From Prodigiosinella aquatilis (GTDB lineage: Bacteria > Pseudomonadota > Gammaproteobacteria > Enterobacterales > Enterobacteriaceae): a stretch of DNA of 64,000 bases. A program made the translations under genes and the position numbers. Numbering within the stretch: position 1 is the stretch's first letter; each line of letters begins with the position of its first letter. The notes under the pieces were generated by a model. It saw nothing but the letters and a program-made list of their open reading frames with translations. It was not told where the DNA came from and searched no databases. Below, piece by piece: positions 26,143 through 35,037 of this stretch. The stretch spans positions 4,154,001-4,218,000 of the forward strand of contig CP128857.1 of the NCBI GenBank assembly GCA_030388725.1. The letters are read 5' to 3'.

Positions 26143-27728
26143 CCCTCAACTGGCTATGGCCCGGCTTGCTGGCCACAGCATTACTGGTTACAGCGGCCGC
26201 ACTGGCATTTGGGGCATTGTGGCAGCAAGCCCCGACAAACCAATGGCTCGCACTGTGGCAGGATGATTACCTGTGGCACGTCATCCGCTTCACGTTCTGG
26301 CAAGCACTGCTGTCCGCCCTGTTTTCGACGGTACCGGCGATCTTCCTGGCACGGGCGCTATATCGCCGCCGCTTTCCCGGCCATCGTTGGCTACTGCGTC
26401 TGTGTGCCATGACACTGGTATTGCCGGTGCTGGTGGCTGTATTCGGAATTCTCAGCGTCTACGGTCGCCAGGGATGGCTAGCGCATTTACTGGCATTGGT
26501 GGGCATTGAATACCGTTTTTCTCCCTACGGTCTGCGAGGCATTCTGCTGGCGCACGTATTTTTTAATCTGCCACTGGCGACCCGCCTGCTGTTACAGGCA
26601 CTGGAAGGTATTGCCACCGAACAGAGACAATTGGCTACCCAATTGGGCATGCGTGGCTGGAATTACTTTCACCTTGTGGAATGGCCGTGGTTGCGCCGCC
26701 AGATTCTGCCCGCCGCAGCACTGATTTTTATGCTCTGTTTCGCCAGTTTCGCCACCGTCCTGTCATTAGGCGGTGGACCAGAGGCGACCACTATCGAACT
26801 GGCTATCTATCAGGCACTGAGTTTTGACTACGATCCAGCACGGGCGGCTTTGCTGGCGCTCATTCAGATAGTCTGTTGCCTTGGCCTGGTACTGCTCAGT
26901 CAACGTTTGGGTAAATTGCTGCCGGTGGGGTACAGCCAGCAGCAACACTGGCGCGATCCACAGGATAGCTTACTGAGTCGAAGCCTTGACACACTGTTGA
27001 TTGCGGCAGCGTTACTGCTGCTGTTACCGCCGCTGTTGGCCGTCATCGCCGATGGACTCAATGCCTCACTACTCGAGGTTCTGCGGCAACCTGTACTGTG
27101 GCAAACGCTATTCACCTCACTGCGTATCGCGCTGGCAGCGGGGGTTGTATGCGTCATACTGACCATGATGCTACTGTGGAGCAGCCGTGAGCTTAAGTTG
27201 CGCCAGCGCCTCTTTCTCGGGCAATTGATGGATCTGAGTGGAATGTTGATTCTGGCGATGCCCGGTATCGTGCTGGCGACCGGCTTTTTTCTGTTGTTCA
27301 ATAATACGTTTGGGTTACCGGATTCGCCTTACGCCTTGGTCGTCATGACCAATGCCTTGATGGCAATCCCTTATGCGTTGAAAGTGCTGGAAAACCCAAT
27401 GTATGACACGGCAGAACGGTTTAATCAGCTGTGTTTATCGCTGGATATCCGTGGCTGGCAACGACTGAAAGTGGTCGAACTGCGGGCATTAAAGCTCCCC
27501 ATCACACAAGCGCTGGCCTTTGCCTGTGTACTCTCAATTGGTGATTTTGGCGTCATCGCCCTATTTGGCAACGAACAATTCCGCACCTTACCGTTTTATC
27601 TTTACCAGCAGATTGGCGCTTATCGCAGTGCCGACGGCGCGGTAACCGCCCTGCTCCTGCTGTTATTATGCTTTACCCTGTTCACCCTGATTGAGAAACT
27701 GGCGGGCCAACATGATCATTCTCGATAA
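26118..27728 (+). CDS. thiP: ThiP, thiamine ABC transporter permease
   Basis: Inner-membrane permease of 536 aa, same length as E. coli ThiP, with two fused permease halves and about twelve transmembrane segments. The two EAA-type cytoplasmic loops are recognisable around QLATQLGMRGWNYFHLVEWP and LCLSLDIRGWQRLKVVEL. It overlaps the thiB 3' end by 25 bp and thiQ by 17 bp, so translation is probably coupled. Confidence 0.97.
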   Translation: MVTRRQPLALNWLWPGLLATALLVTAAALAFGALWQQAPTNQWLALWQDDYLWHVIRFTFWQALLSALFSTVPAIFLARALYRRRFPGHRWLLRLCAMTLVLPVLVAVFGILSVYGRQGWLAHLLALVGIEYRFSPYGLRGILLAHVFFNLPLATRLLLQALEGIATEQRQLATQLGMRGWNYFHLVEWPWLRRQILPAAALIFMLCFASFATVLSLGGGPEATTIELAIYQALSFDYDPARAALLALIQIVCCLGLVLLSQRLGKLLPVGYSQQQHWRDPQDSLLSRSLDTLLIAAALLLLLPPLLAVIADGLNASLLEVLRQPVLWQTLFTSLRIALAAGVVCVILTMMLLWSSRELKLRQRLFLGQLMDLSGMLILAMPGIVLATGFFLLFNNTFGLPDSPYALVVMTNALMAIPYALKVLENPMYDTAERFNQLCLSLDIRGWQRLKVVELRALKLPITQALAFACVLSIGDFGVIALFGNEQFRTLPFYLYQQIGAYRSADGAVTALLLLLLCFTLFTLIEKLAGQHDHSR

Positions 27729-28422
27729 ACTTGTCTACCTCTACCAACACCTGCCGATGCGTTTTGATCTCCGGGTACAATCGGGGGAACGGATAGCGAT
27801 CCTGGGCCCCAGTGGGGCAGGCAAAAGCACCCTGCTAAGTCTGATTGCCGGTTTTCTGATGGCAGACAGCGGCCAGCTACGATTGAACGGCCAAGATCAC
27901 CACGCTACGCCACCGGCTAAACGGCCAGTCTCGATTCTGTTTCAGGAAAATAATCTGTTCCCCCACCTCTCACTGAAACAGAACATCGCGCTGGGCCTCA
28001 ACCCTGGCCTGAAACTGAATGCACATCAACAGGAAATCCTGCGCCATATCGCACAACAAGTTGGACTGACACCGATGTTGGACCGCCTTCCATCGCAGGT
28101 TTCCGGTGGCCAGCGTCAACGTGCCGCGCTGGCCCGTTGCCTGATCCGCCAGCAACCGATCTTGCTGTTGGATGAACCCTTTTCCGCGCTGGACCCGGCA
28201 TTACGCTATGAAATGCTGGAACTACTGGATACCGTGTGTAGTGAACGGCAACTCACCCTGCTGATGGTTTCTCATAATCTGGAAGACGCGGCCCGCATCG
28301 CCTCACGCACAGTGCTGGTGGTGGATGGACATATTTACTATGACGGCCCAACTTGTGATTTGCAGCGGGGCACAACGGAAGCGGCACGGATTCTGGGTAT
28401 TTCCCTTCGTGAGAATAAATAA
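27712..28422 (+). CDS. thiQ: ThiQ, thiamine ABC transporter ATPase
   Basis: ABC ATPase of 236 aa energising thiamine uptake. Walker A GPSGAGKST, Q-loop LFQENNLFPH, signature VSGGQRQRAALARCL, Walker B ILLLDEPFSALD and switch histidine MVSHN are all intact. The start MIILDKL is chosen by alignment with E. coli; a longer frame from 27691 would lie deeper in thiP. Confidence 0.97.
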   Translation: MIILDKLVYLYQHLPMRFDLRVQSGERIAILGPSGAGKSTLLSLIAGFLMADSGQLRLNGQDHHATPPAKRPVSILFQENNLFPHLSLKQNIALGLNPGLKLNAHQQEILRHIAQQVGLTPMLDRLPSQVSGGQRQRAALARCLIRQQPILLLDEPFSALDPALRYEMLELLDTVCSERQLTLLMVSHNLEDAARIASRTVLVVDGHIYYDGPTCDLQRGTTEAARILGISLRENK

Positions 28423-28532
28423 ATGTGATCCACAACCGGTTTTTGTGTATTTCCCTCATCGGGGTAGTGTTTATTTTTCACCGGCTATGTTTATATAAAT
28501 CCGTTCATTAACGATTAACCATAAGGTTCTCC

Positions 28533-28628
28533 GTGAAACACACCTCCTCCACTTTCGCTCTACTAAGCACCGCGTATGACGCGGTCGTCGTCGTGCGCGT
28601 GGTGGTCGTGGTCGGCAGCGCGCCGTAA
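28533..28628 (+). CDS. ivbL: IvbL, ilvBN leader peptide
   Basis: 31-codon leader initiated by GTG behind an AAGG site. The C-terminal half reads DAVVVVRVVVVVGSAP, almost identical to the valine-rich end of E. coli IvbL (VVVVRVVVVVGNAP); nine valine codons plus two leucines act as control codons. An attenuator follows after 27 bp. No ATG start is available in frame. Confidence 0.92.
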   Translation: MKHTSSTFALLSTAYDAVVVVRVVVVVGSAP

Positions 28629-28655
28629 CGGGTTCCGAATCCAGAAAAGATTCCC

Positions 28656-28689
28656 AAACCCCGCCGGCGCAAGCCGAGCGGGGTTTCTT
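28656..28689 (+). terminator. ilvBN attenuator
   Basis: AAACCCCGC (28656-28664) pairs with GCGGGGTTT (28678-28686), with an inner CGGC/GCCG stem and GCAA loop, followed by CTTA. It lies between ivbL and ilvB. Stalling of IvbL translation at Val or Leu codons should prevent its formation. Confidence 0.88.
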
Positions 28690-28742
28690 ATATCCACCCT
28701 CCCCGCTCTTTCCCTGCACCGGCTCTGATAAAGGATATGACT

Positions 28743-30407
28743 ATGCGTTATACAGGAGCTGAGCTGATCATCCGTCTGCTGGAACAGCAAGGCATCACCA
28801 CAGTAACCGGCATTCCCGGTGGTGCCGCACTGCCGTTATACGATGCGTTGGGGCAAAGTAACATTATCCGTCACGTACTGGCCCGCCATGAACAAGGGGC
28901 CGGATTTATTGCTCAAGGCATGGCCCGTGCCAGTGGCAAAGCTGCGGTTTGTATGGCTTCCAGCGGCCCAGGTGCCACCAACCTGCTGACCGCCATTGCC
29001 GATGCCAAACTCGATTCCATTCCGCTGGTATGCATTACAGGTCAGGTCTCTTCCAGCATGATTGGCACGGATGCGTTTCAGGAAGTAGATACCTATGGCA
29101 TCTCCATTCCGGTAACCAAACACAACTATCTGGTGCGGGATATCAACGAGCTGCCTCGCGTAATTGAAGATGCCTTTCGCATTGCGCAATCAGGACGGCC
29201 AGGCCCGGTGTGGGTAGATATTCCCAAAGATGTGCAGACTGCCAGTATTGAGTTGGCTGAATTGCCCGCCATTCGTGCCAACGATACACCGCCGGACGTC
29301 AATCCTCAGTCGATCCGTCAGGCAGCAGCGATGATTAACGCCGCGCAACGTCCAGTACTTTATCTCGGAGGCGGCATTATCAGCGCCGCCGCACATCAGC
29401 AAGCGCGCCAACTGGCCGAACGTTCCAATCTACCCACCACCATGACCTTGATGGCGCTGGGAGCCATACCGGTAGACCATCCGCTATCACTGGGTATGCT
29501 GGGCATGCATGCAGCCCGATCAACCAATCTGATTCTACAGCAGGCAGATTGGTTAATTGTGCTGGGGGCTCGGTTTGACGATCGCGCCATCGGTAAAGCC
29601 GAACAATTCTGCCCGGATGCCAGTATCATCCACATTGATATCGATCCGGCTGAGCTGGGCAAAATCCGCCAACCGCATGTCGCACTGAACGCGGATGTCG
29701 CCCAGGCGCTGGACCAGTTACTACCGCTGATCGAATCTCAACCACGTGAAGTATGGCGTGGTGCGGTGCAGGCACTGCAACGAGAGTTTCCGTTCAGTAT
29801 GCCCAACAGTGATGACCCACTGAGTCACTACGGCTTGATCCGCGCCGTCGCACAGGAACTGGACGATAATGCCATTATCTCCACCGATGTGGGCCAGCAT
29901 CAGATGTGGGTAGCGCAATCCTATCCATTGCGCCGCCCGCGCCAGTGGCTGACCTCTGGGGGGCTGGGAACGATGGGGTTTGGTTTGCCTGCCGCTATCG
30001 GCGCGGCATTGGCGGAGCCGCAGCGTACAGTGGTGTGTTTCTCTGGTGACGGCAGCTTAATGATGAATATTCAGGAAATGGCGACCACCGCGGAAGAAAA
30101 TCTGAACGTAAAAATTGTACTAATGAATAACCAATCACTGGGGCTGGTGCACCAACAACAGGATATGTTCTATCAAAAACGCATTTTCGCCTCCGATTAT
30201 CGCTATCAGACCAATTTTCTGGCCATTGCCGCTGGGTTCGGTTTTGCTGTTTGTGATCTGAATAGTGCCGCCGACCCACAAACCGCGCTGCGGGAAGCTT
30301 TACAGCATCCGGGACCGGCACTGATCCATGCCTTCATTGATGTCAATGAAAAAGTCTATCCGATGGTACCGCCGGGTGCCGCCAATATTGAGATGATTGG
30401 AGATTAA
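28743..30407 (+). CDS. ilvB: IlvB, catalytic subunit of acetohydroxyacid synthase I
   Basis: ThDP enzyme of about 554 aa, the valine-sensitive AHAS I isoform. The catalytic glutamate lies in ARHEQGAGFIAQGMAR; the ThDP motif spans GDGSLMMNIQEM to NNQSLGLVHQQQ. The C-terminus VYPMVPPGAANIEMIG is typical of IlvB rather than IlvI or IlvG. I favour the ATG at 28743, 7 nt from AAAGGA; the ATG at 28737 is too close to that site. In E. coli ilvBN lies near uhp, so its position here is different. Confidence 0.96.
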   Translation: MRYTGAELIIRLLEQQGITTVTGIPGGAALPLYDALGQSNIIRHVLARHEQGAGFIAQGMARASGKAAVCMASSGPGATNLLTAIADAKLDSIPLVCITGQVSSSMIGTDAFQEVDTYGISIPVTKHNYLVRDINELPRVIEDAFRIAQSGRPGPVWVDIPKDVQTASIELAELPAIRANDTPPDVNPQSIRQAAAMINAAQRPVLYLGGGIISAAAHQQARQLAERSNLPTTMTLMALGAIPVDHPLSLGMLGMHAARSTNLILQQADWLIVLGARFDDRAIGKAEQFCPDASIIHIDIDPAELGKIRQPHVALNADVAQALDQLLPLIESQPREVWRGAVQALQREFPFSMPNSDDPLSHYGLIRAVAQELDDNAIISTDVGQHQMWVAQSYPLRRPRQWLTSGGLGTMGFGLPAAIGAALAEPQRTVVCFSGDGSLMMNIQEMATTAEENLNVKIVLMNNQSLGLVHQQQDMFYQKRIFASDYRYQTNFLAIAAGFGFAVCDLNSAADPQTALREALQHPGPALIHAFIDVNEKVYPMVPPGAANIEMIGD

Positions 30408-30411
30408 AACC

Positions 30412-30705
30412 ATGCAAACACCATCAACTTCAACCCAGGTTACCCTGGAAGTTGCGGTACACAACCATCCGGGTGTGATGTCCCACGTCTGCGGGCTATT
30501 TGCCCGTCGCGCCTATAATGTGGAAGGGATTATGTGTATGCCACTGCCAGGCGGCAAACAGAGCCGCATCTGGTTATTGGTGCAAGAAGACCAACGATTG
30601 TCACAGATGATAAGCCAAGTGGAAAAACTCGAAGACGTATTGCAGGTACGCCGCCACGGTAACGAAATGCGGATTTTCGATCAGGTGGCGGAGTTTTACC
30701 GCTAA
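30412..30705 (+). CDS. ilvN: IlvN, regulatory subunit of acetohydroxyacid synthase I
   Basis: ACT-domain small subunit (97 aa) that binds valine. NHPGVMSHVCGLFARRAYNVEGI is close to E. coli IlvN. Start at MQTPSTS chosen because the upstream in-frame start overlaps ilvB. The stop codon directly abuts the stop of convergent yabI, leaving no intergenic base. Confidence 0.96.
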   Translation: MQTPSTSTQVTLEVAVHNHPGVMSHVCGLFARRAYNVEGIMCMPLPGGKQSRIWLLVQEDQRLSQMISQVEKLEDVLQVRRHGNEMRIFDQVAEFYR

Positions 30706-31467
30706 TCAACTCGTCAGAATTTGCCACAATAGGTGGCGGTAAACCGGCATCAGCGGATGCATCCACAACTTTACCAGACTGACAACGGCAACTGCCGTTG
30801 TCAGTGGTGTAAACCAGCGCAGACGTTGTAGCGTAAAGACGTCATTATTGTAGTCGACGCGACTGGCGCGCCACCACTGCCACAACAACCAACCTGCACC
30901 CCATACCAGAATAGCGGTAATCAGCAGTAGCCATTTGAAACTACTACTGTTTACTTCGTGCGGAATATCAATCGCTACCCCCGCCAAGATCCCTGGCATC
31001 AGGTAAACCGGCGGCCAGGTGAGACAACCAATAATATTTGGCAATGCAAAACGCTGGGGCGACAGCTCCAGCATGCCGGCGATCATCGGGATCAGTGGCC
31101 GCGTCGGCCCAATAAAACGCCCTATCAGCACAGTAGCAATATGATGCTGATGCAAGGTCTTTTCTGTGCGATAGAGATAAGCCTGATGTTTTTGCAGGAA
31201 AGACCAGCTATGCAACTGTTCCTTGAAATACCAGCCGATAAAATAGGAGATCCAATCCCCCAACAGGCAACCAATAATCCCCATTCCCCAGGCGGGGTAG
31301 AGCGCCATTTTACCGCTGCCAATCAGCGCACCCAGCGACGCCATCATCAGCGTACCAGGAAGCAGTAGACCCACCAGCGCCAAAGATTCCAGAAAAGCGA
31401 CCAGCAAGACCGCCATCAGCGAATACGCCAACGACTGTGTAACCAGATGTTCCAGCCAAACTTCCAT
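30706..31467 (-). CDS. yabI: YabI, DedA-family inner-membrane protein
   Basis: Polytopic DedA/SNARE-associated family protein, 253 aa (E. coli 254). Family motifs: GLLLPGTLMMASLGALIGSGK near the N-terminus and FIGPTRPLIPMIAGM in the centre. DedA proteins are linked to undecaprenyl phosphate recycling and membrane potential homeostasis; the specific substrate of YabI is not known. Next to thiQ in E. coli; here ivbL-ilvBN intervene. Confidence 0.95.
   Translation of the reverse strand: MEVWLEHLVTQSLAYSLMAVLLVAFLESLALVGLLLPGTLMMASLGALIGSGKMALYPAWGMGIIGCLLGDWISYFIGWYFKEQLHSWSFLQKHQAYLYRTEKTLHQHHIATVLIGRFIGPTRPLIPMIAGMLELSPQRFALPNIIGCLTWPPVYLMPGILAGVAIDIPHEVNSSSFKWLLLITAILVWGAGWLLWQWWRASRVDYNNDVFTLQRLRWFTPLTTAVAVVSLVKLWMHPLMPVYRHLLWQILTS
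30778..30805. terminator. Perfect 13-bp hairpin inside the 3' coding end of yabI
   Basis: ACTGACAACGGCA (30778-30790), AC, TGCCGTTGTCAGT (30793-30805). Because ilvN and yabI stops abut, any hairpin protecting or ending the ilvBN mRNA must lie inside yabI; this one is 72 bp after the ilvN stop. No T-run follows, so it may stabilise the 3' end rather than terminate intrinsically. Confidence 0.5.
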
Positions 31468-31549
31468 AAATCGCTATATATCCGCACTTTTATAAACAAA
31501 GATAATAGGATAATAGCAGAGGACGATATGGAAATGGCAGATAATAGAA

Positions 31550-31590
31550 TTTCCCTATCAGTGGGTATAAAGTACCCACTGATAGGGAAA
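31550..31590. terminator. 18-bp perfect hairpin between livF and yabI
   Basis: The 18-nt arm TTTCCCTATCAGTGGGTA (31550-31567) and its exact complement (31573-31590) surround a 5-nt loop, 23 bp after the livF stop. The flanking A and T residues suit bidirectional termination of the liv operon. The following minus-strand bases are TTCTATTAT. Confidence 0.75.
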
Positions 31591-31613
31591 GAGAGATAGA
31601 AAAATGGGGACGG

Positions 31614-32309
31614 TTATCCTCCCAGATACATCCTTTTCACTTCCGGGTTGGCGAGTATCTCCTGGGCTTGTCCGTGCAGCACAATATGACCGTTCTCCAG
31701 CACATAAGCCCGGTCGGCAATTTTCAGCGCCGCAGTAGCATTCTGCTCTACCAGCAAAACAGTAATTCCTTCACTCTGCAATTGCTTGATAGTGGAGAAC
31801 AGTTCTCCCACCACCTTGGGTGCCAAACCGAGACTCGGTTCATCCAGCATCAGCAGTACCGGCTCACTCATCAGCGCCCGAGCTATCGCCAGCATCTGCT
31901 GCTCACCACCGCTCATGGTGCCCGCCATCTGGTTACTACGTTCCTTCAATCGTGGAAACATCGCGTACATCTTGTCCCGCAGATAACTAAAATTGACTGG
32001 GTTGTTATATGCTCCCATACGCAGATTTTCCTCAATCGTCAGATTAGTAAAAACCTTGCGTCCTTCCGGCACCAGCGCCAGTCCTTTGCGCACAATCTGG
32101 TGTGTCGGGCTGTGGGAGATATCGTCGTTGAGAAAAGTCACTACCCCCGTCGATTTCACTAAATTGATGATGCCATTAAGCGTAGAGGTTTTACCGGCCC
32201 CGTTACTGCCAATCAACGTGACAATTTCGCTGTTGTTAACCTCAAGATCGATGCCTTTGAGTCCCTGGATCAGCCCATAGAACACCTGAAGATCGCTGGC
32301 TTTAAGCAT
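31614..32309 (-). CDS. livF: LivF, branched-chain amino acid ABC transporter ATPase
   Basis: ABC ATPase of 231 aa from the ATG at 32309 (GGAG upstream; a TTG at 32315 is less likely). Walker A GSNGAGKTST, signature MSGGEQQMLAIARAL, Walker B VLLMLDEPSLGLAP and the LivF-typical ALVPEGRKVFTNLTIEENL are intact. With LivG it powers uptake through LivHM. It overlaps livG by 8 bp. Confidence 0.96.
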   Translation of the reverse strand: MLKASDLQVFYGLIQGLKGIDLEVNNSEIVTLIGSNGAGKTSTLNGIINLVKSTGVVTFLNDDISHSPTHQIVRKGLALVPEGRKVFTNLTIEENLRMGAYNNPVNFSYLRDKMYAMFPRLKERSNQMAGTMSGGEQQMLAIARALMSEPVLLMLDEPSLGLAPKVVGELFSTIKQLQSEGITVLLVEQNATAALKIADRAYVLENGHIVLHGQAQEILANPEVKRMYLGG

Positions 32310-33081
32310 AATCAATGTCTCCCAGATAGGCGGCGATCACCTCCGGATTGTTCACCGCTTCCTGCGGCGTACCATTGAACAGCGCTTTGCCATAATCCAG
32401 CACCATTACTCGCTCACACAATGTATTGACGAACGACATATCGTGTTCGATCAACAACACCGTCAACCCATAGTCCGCACGCATCCTGAAAATCAGCTGC
32501 GCCAACTCCGCTGTCTCTCTGGGGTTCATGCCCGCTGCCGGTTCATCCAGTAACAACAGTTTAGGCGATGTCGCCAGCGCACGGGCAATCTCCACTTTAC
32601 GCTGATTACCGTAACTCAAATTGGTGGCCAGCGAATCGGCATATTCAGCAATACCAATATAATCCAGCAGTGCCATTACTTTTTCCCGCGCCTGTCGTTC
32701 AGCATGGAAAAAGCGCCCCAACCGCAATACCGCTTCCAGAAAAGAGTAATGAATGAATCGGTCAAGACCGATCAGCACGTTTTCCACCACCGTCATGGAG
32801 GGAAACAGCCGGATATTCTGGAAAGTACGAGCGATCCCCCGGTTCACTACCTGATTGGGCTTCAGTCCGGCGAGCCTTTGTTGTCCCAGCATGACGGTGC
32901 CGAGGGTGGGTTTATAGTTGGCGGTAATCACATTGAATAACGTAGTTTTACCTGCGCCGTTAGGGCCGATAAGACCAAAGATTTCCGTCGGATTGATACT
33001 GAAACTCACGTCATCAATGGCACGCAGTCCACCGAACTGCATGGTGACATTATCAACACGGAGTAGTGGATTATTTTCCAT
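32302..33081 (-). CDS. livG: LivG, branched-chain amino acid ABC transporter ATPase
   Basis: ABC ATPase of 259 aa. Walker A GPNGAGKTTLFNVI, the LivG-type signature LSYGNQRKVEIARAL, Walker B LLLLDEPAAGMNP and switch IEHDM are present. Start chosen at MENNPLLRV, overlapping livM by 11 bp; a longer frame would run 60 bp deeper into livM. Confidence 0.96.
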   Translation of the reverse strand: MENNPLLRVDNVTMQFGGLRAIDDVSFSINPTEIFGLIGPNGAGKTTLFNVITANYKPTLGTVMLGQQRLAGLKPNQVVNRGIARTFQNIRLFPSMTVVENVLIGLDRFIHYSFLEAVLRLGRFFHAERQAREKVMALLDYIGIAEYADSLATNLSYGNQRKVEIARALATSPKLLLLDEPAAGMNPRETAELAQLIFRMRADYGLTVLLIEHDMSFVNTLCERVMVLDYGKALFNGTPQEAVNNPEVIAAYLGDIDYA

Positions 33082-34114
33082 TCTGGCGCCTCCTGCGAAT
33101 TTCCCAGATTTCCTGTTTACCCAGCAACCCTTCGCGGGCAAACAGCATAATCACCAGCAACACCAGTGAGAACACCACCATCCTCAGTCCCGGGTGCGAC
33201 CCAAAATCCTGCCCGAAGAGTGTGAGCGGCTGGTCGAGAAAACGTAACCACTCACCACTGCCCACCACAATGATAGTGCCCAGAATCGCGCCAGTGGTGC
33301 TACCCAACCCACCAAGCACAATGATGATCAGCAGTTGGAATGTCAGCATGAAGTCAAACAGATCGGGGGAGATAATCGTCAGTAACGACGCCAGCAACCC
33401 GCCGCCGATGCCCTCGAAAAAAGCGCTGGTGGCGAAAGCGCAGGTTTTGATTTTAAACGTATTAATACCCATGGCGATGGCCGCATCCTCATCGTCACGT
33501 ACCGCTTTCATCGCCCGGCCATACTTGGAATACACCAGTTGCAGAATAAACAATACCGCCACCAGGGCGATAAAACCGCACCAGTAAAGGATATGACCCA
33601 CCTGAGGGATCTCGTTCAGCCCAATGGCGCCATTGGTAATTTGCGGATTATTGATGGCAAAAATTTTGATGATGAAACCGAATCCCAACGTGACGATAGC
33701 CAGATAGTCGCCCCGCACCCGGAATACCGGAAAAGAGAGACATATTCCTACCACCGAGGAACAGATACCACTGATAATCAGCGCAGGTAAAAACGACGCG
33801 TGCAACACCAGAATGAACGGACTCGGTGCTGCCATTTCAAACATATCTGTTTTGGCATTTGGACTCAGCAGCAGCAGTGCGGTGATATAAGCGCCTATCG
33901 CCACAAACCCATTTGGCTCCAGCGACAACTGCCCGGTGACGCCGTTGATCAGGTTATAGCTGACCGCCAGTATCATGAAAATAAAGATATTACAGAAAAT
34001 ACGGACGATGTAGTCACCAAACACCGTCTGTAGCAGAGAGAGCGCCAGAAAGGTCAGCGCAAACACAACAATATACCCCAACAATAGCGCGGAGGAATTC
34101 TGTGGCATTCTCAT
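33071..34114 (-). CDS. livM: LivM, branched-chain amino acid ABC transporter permease
   Basis: Polytopic permease of 347 aa with about nine or ten membrane segments. Family motifs: NLINGVTGQLSLEPNGFVAIGAY, FRVRGDYLAIVTLGFGFI and the cytoplasmic loop YGRAMKAVRDDEDAAIAMGIN. E. coli LivM is longer (425 aa) because of an N-terminal extension lacking here. It shares one base with the livH stop. Confidence 0.95.
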   Translation of the reverse strand: MRMPQNSSALLLGYIVVFALTFLALSLLQTVFGDYIVRIFCNIFIFMILAVSYNLINGVTGQLSLEPNGFVAIGAYITALLLLSPNAKTDMFEMAAPSPFILVLHASFLPALIISGICSSVVGICLSFPVFRVRGDYLAIVTLGFGFIIKIFAINNPQITNGAIGLNEIPQVGHILYWCGFIALVAVLFILQLVYSKYGRAMKAVRDDEDAAIAMGINTFKIKTCAFATSAFFEGIGGGLLASLLTIISPDLFDFMLTFQLLIIIVLGGLGSTTGAILGTIIVVGSGEWLRFLDQPLTLFGQDFGSHPGLRMVVFSLVLLVIMLFAREGLLGKQEIWEIRRRRQNGK

Positions 34115-35016
34115 CAGAAACGGCTCCTTTCCAGTCGTTCGTCACCCATAATGCCTACTGGCCTGAACAACAAAACCAGAATCAAAAACATAAAAGCAAA
34201 GGCGTCCTTGTACCCCCCTAGCTCCGGAAAAACAGCCACAGCCACCACTTCCGTAAAACCAAGGATAAAACCCCCAATCACCGCGCCGGTAACACTGCCT
34301 ATCCCACCCAGTACCGCGGCGGCGAAGGCTTTCAGCCCGATCAACACCCCCATTAGCGGATCGATGGTCGGGTAGCTTATGGCATAGAACACCCCACCGA
34401 GTGCCGCCAGCCCACTACCCAGAGCAAACACGAACGCAATAATCTGGTTGGCGTCAATACCCATCAGCCGCACTGTGTTTACATCAAACGCCACTGCACG
34501 GATCGCCATACCCTGACGGGTGCGATAGAGAATGAACAGGATGATCGCCAGTAGCAGCAACGTAACCAACGGTACAATCCAGGCCACGTTGGTCACGACG
34601 ATACGGCCCAGTTTGACCGTCTGGCCAAAGAAAGGCGGCGCATCAAAAAAACGCGGACTACCGCCAAACACCACGTTGAACAAATTTTCCAGGAAGAAAC
34701 TGACACCGATGGCGGTAATCAACATCGAAATCTTTGATGCCTGCCGAAGCGGACGATACGCAATCTGATCGATGACAATCCCCAGTAGAGCCGAGATCAG
34801 AATGGCAAAAATAACAGCTGCCCCAAAGGGCAGCCCGAAGGAAGTGAAAGCGAACAGGGTCATGTAGGCCCCAACCATCATAATGTCGGCATGGGCAAAG
34901 TTAATCAGCCGCAGTACGCCATACACCATGGTATAACCGATGGCGATCAACGCATACATACTGCCCAAACTCATGCCATTGACCACCTGCTGCAAAAAAA
35001 CGGCAAAATCCATCAT
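34114..35016 (-). CDS. livH: LivH, branched-chain amino acid ABC transporter permease
   Basis: Permease of 300 aa with about eight membrane segments. N-terminal FLQQVVNGMSLGSMYALIAIGYTMVYGVLRLINFAHAD and the ALGSGLAALGGVFYA and KAFAAAVLGGIGSVTGAVIGG stretches are typical of LivH. Two adjacent ATG codons are possible starts. It follows livK after 21 bp. Confidence 0.95.
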   Translation of the reverse strand: MMDFAVFLQQVVNGMSLGSMYALIAIGYTMVYGVLRLINFAHADIMMVGAYMTLFAFTSFGLPFGAAVIFAILISALLGIVIDQIAYRPLRQASKISMLITAIGVSFFLENLFNVVFGGSPRFFDAPPFFGQTVKLGRIVVTNVAWIVPLVTLLLLAIILFILYRTRQGMAIRAVAFDVNTVRLMGIDANQIIAFVFALGSGLAALGGVFYAISYPTIDPLMGVLIGLKAFAAAVLGGIGSVTGAVIGGFILGFTEVVAVAVFPELGGYKDAFAFMFLILVLLFRPVGIMGDERLERSRF

Positions 35017-35037
35017 GCAATCCTTTATGCCTGCGGG

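Noticed and set aside
28437..28719. Minus-strand ORFs over ivbL and the attenuator
   Set aside because: They are the complement of the valine-codon-rich leader and the terminator stem; the plus-strand leader explains the composition.
30819..30850. Third copy of the structured repeat (AGCGTAAAGACG in yabI)
   Set aside because: Only a 12-bp resemblance to the core on the other strand, within conserved coding sequence and without the flanking stems.
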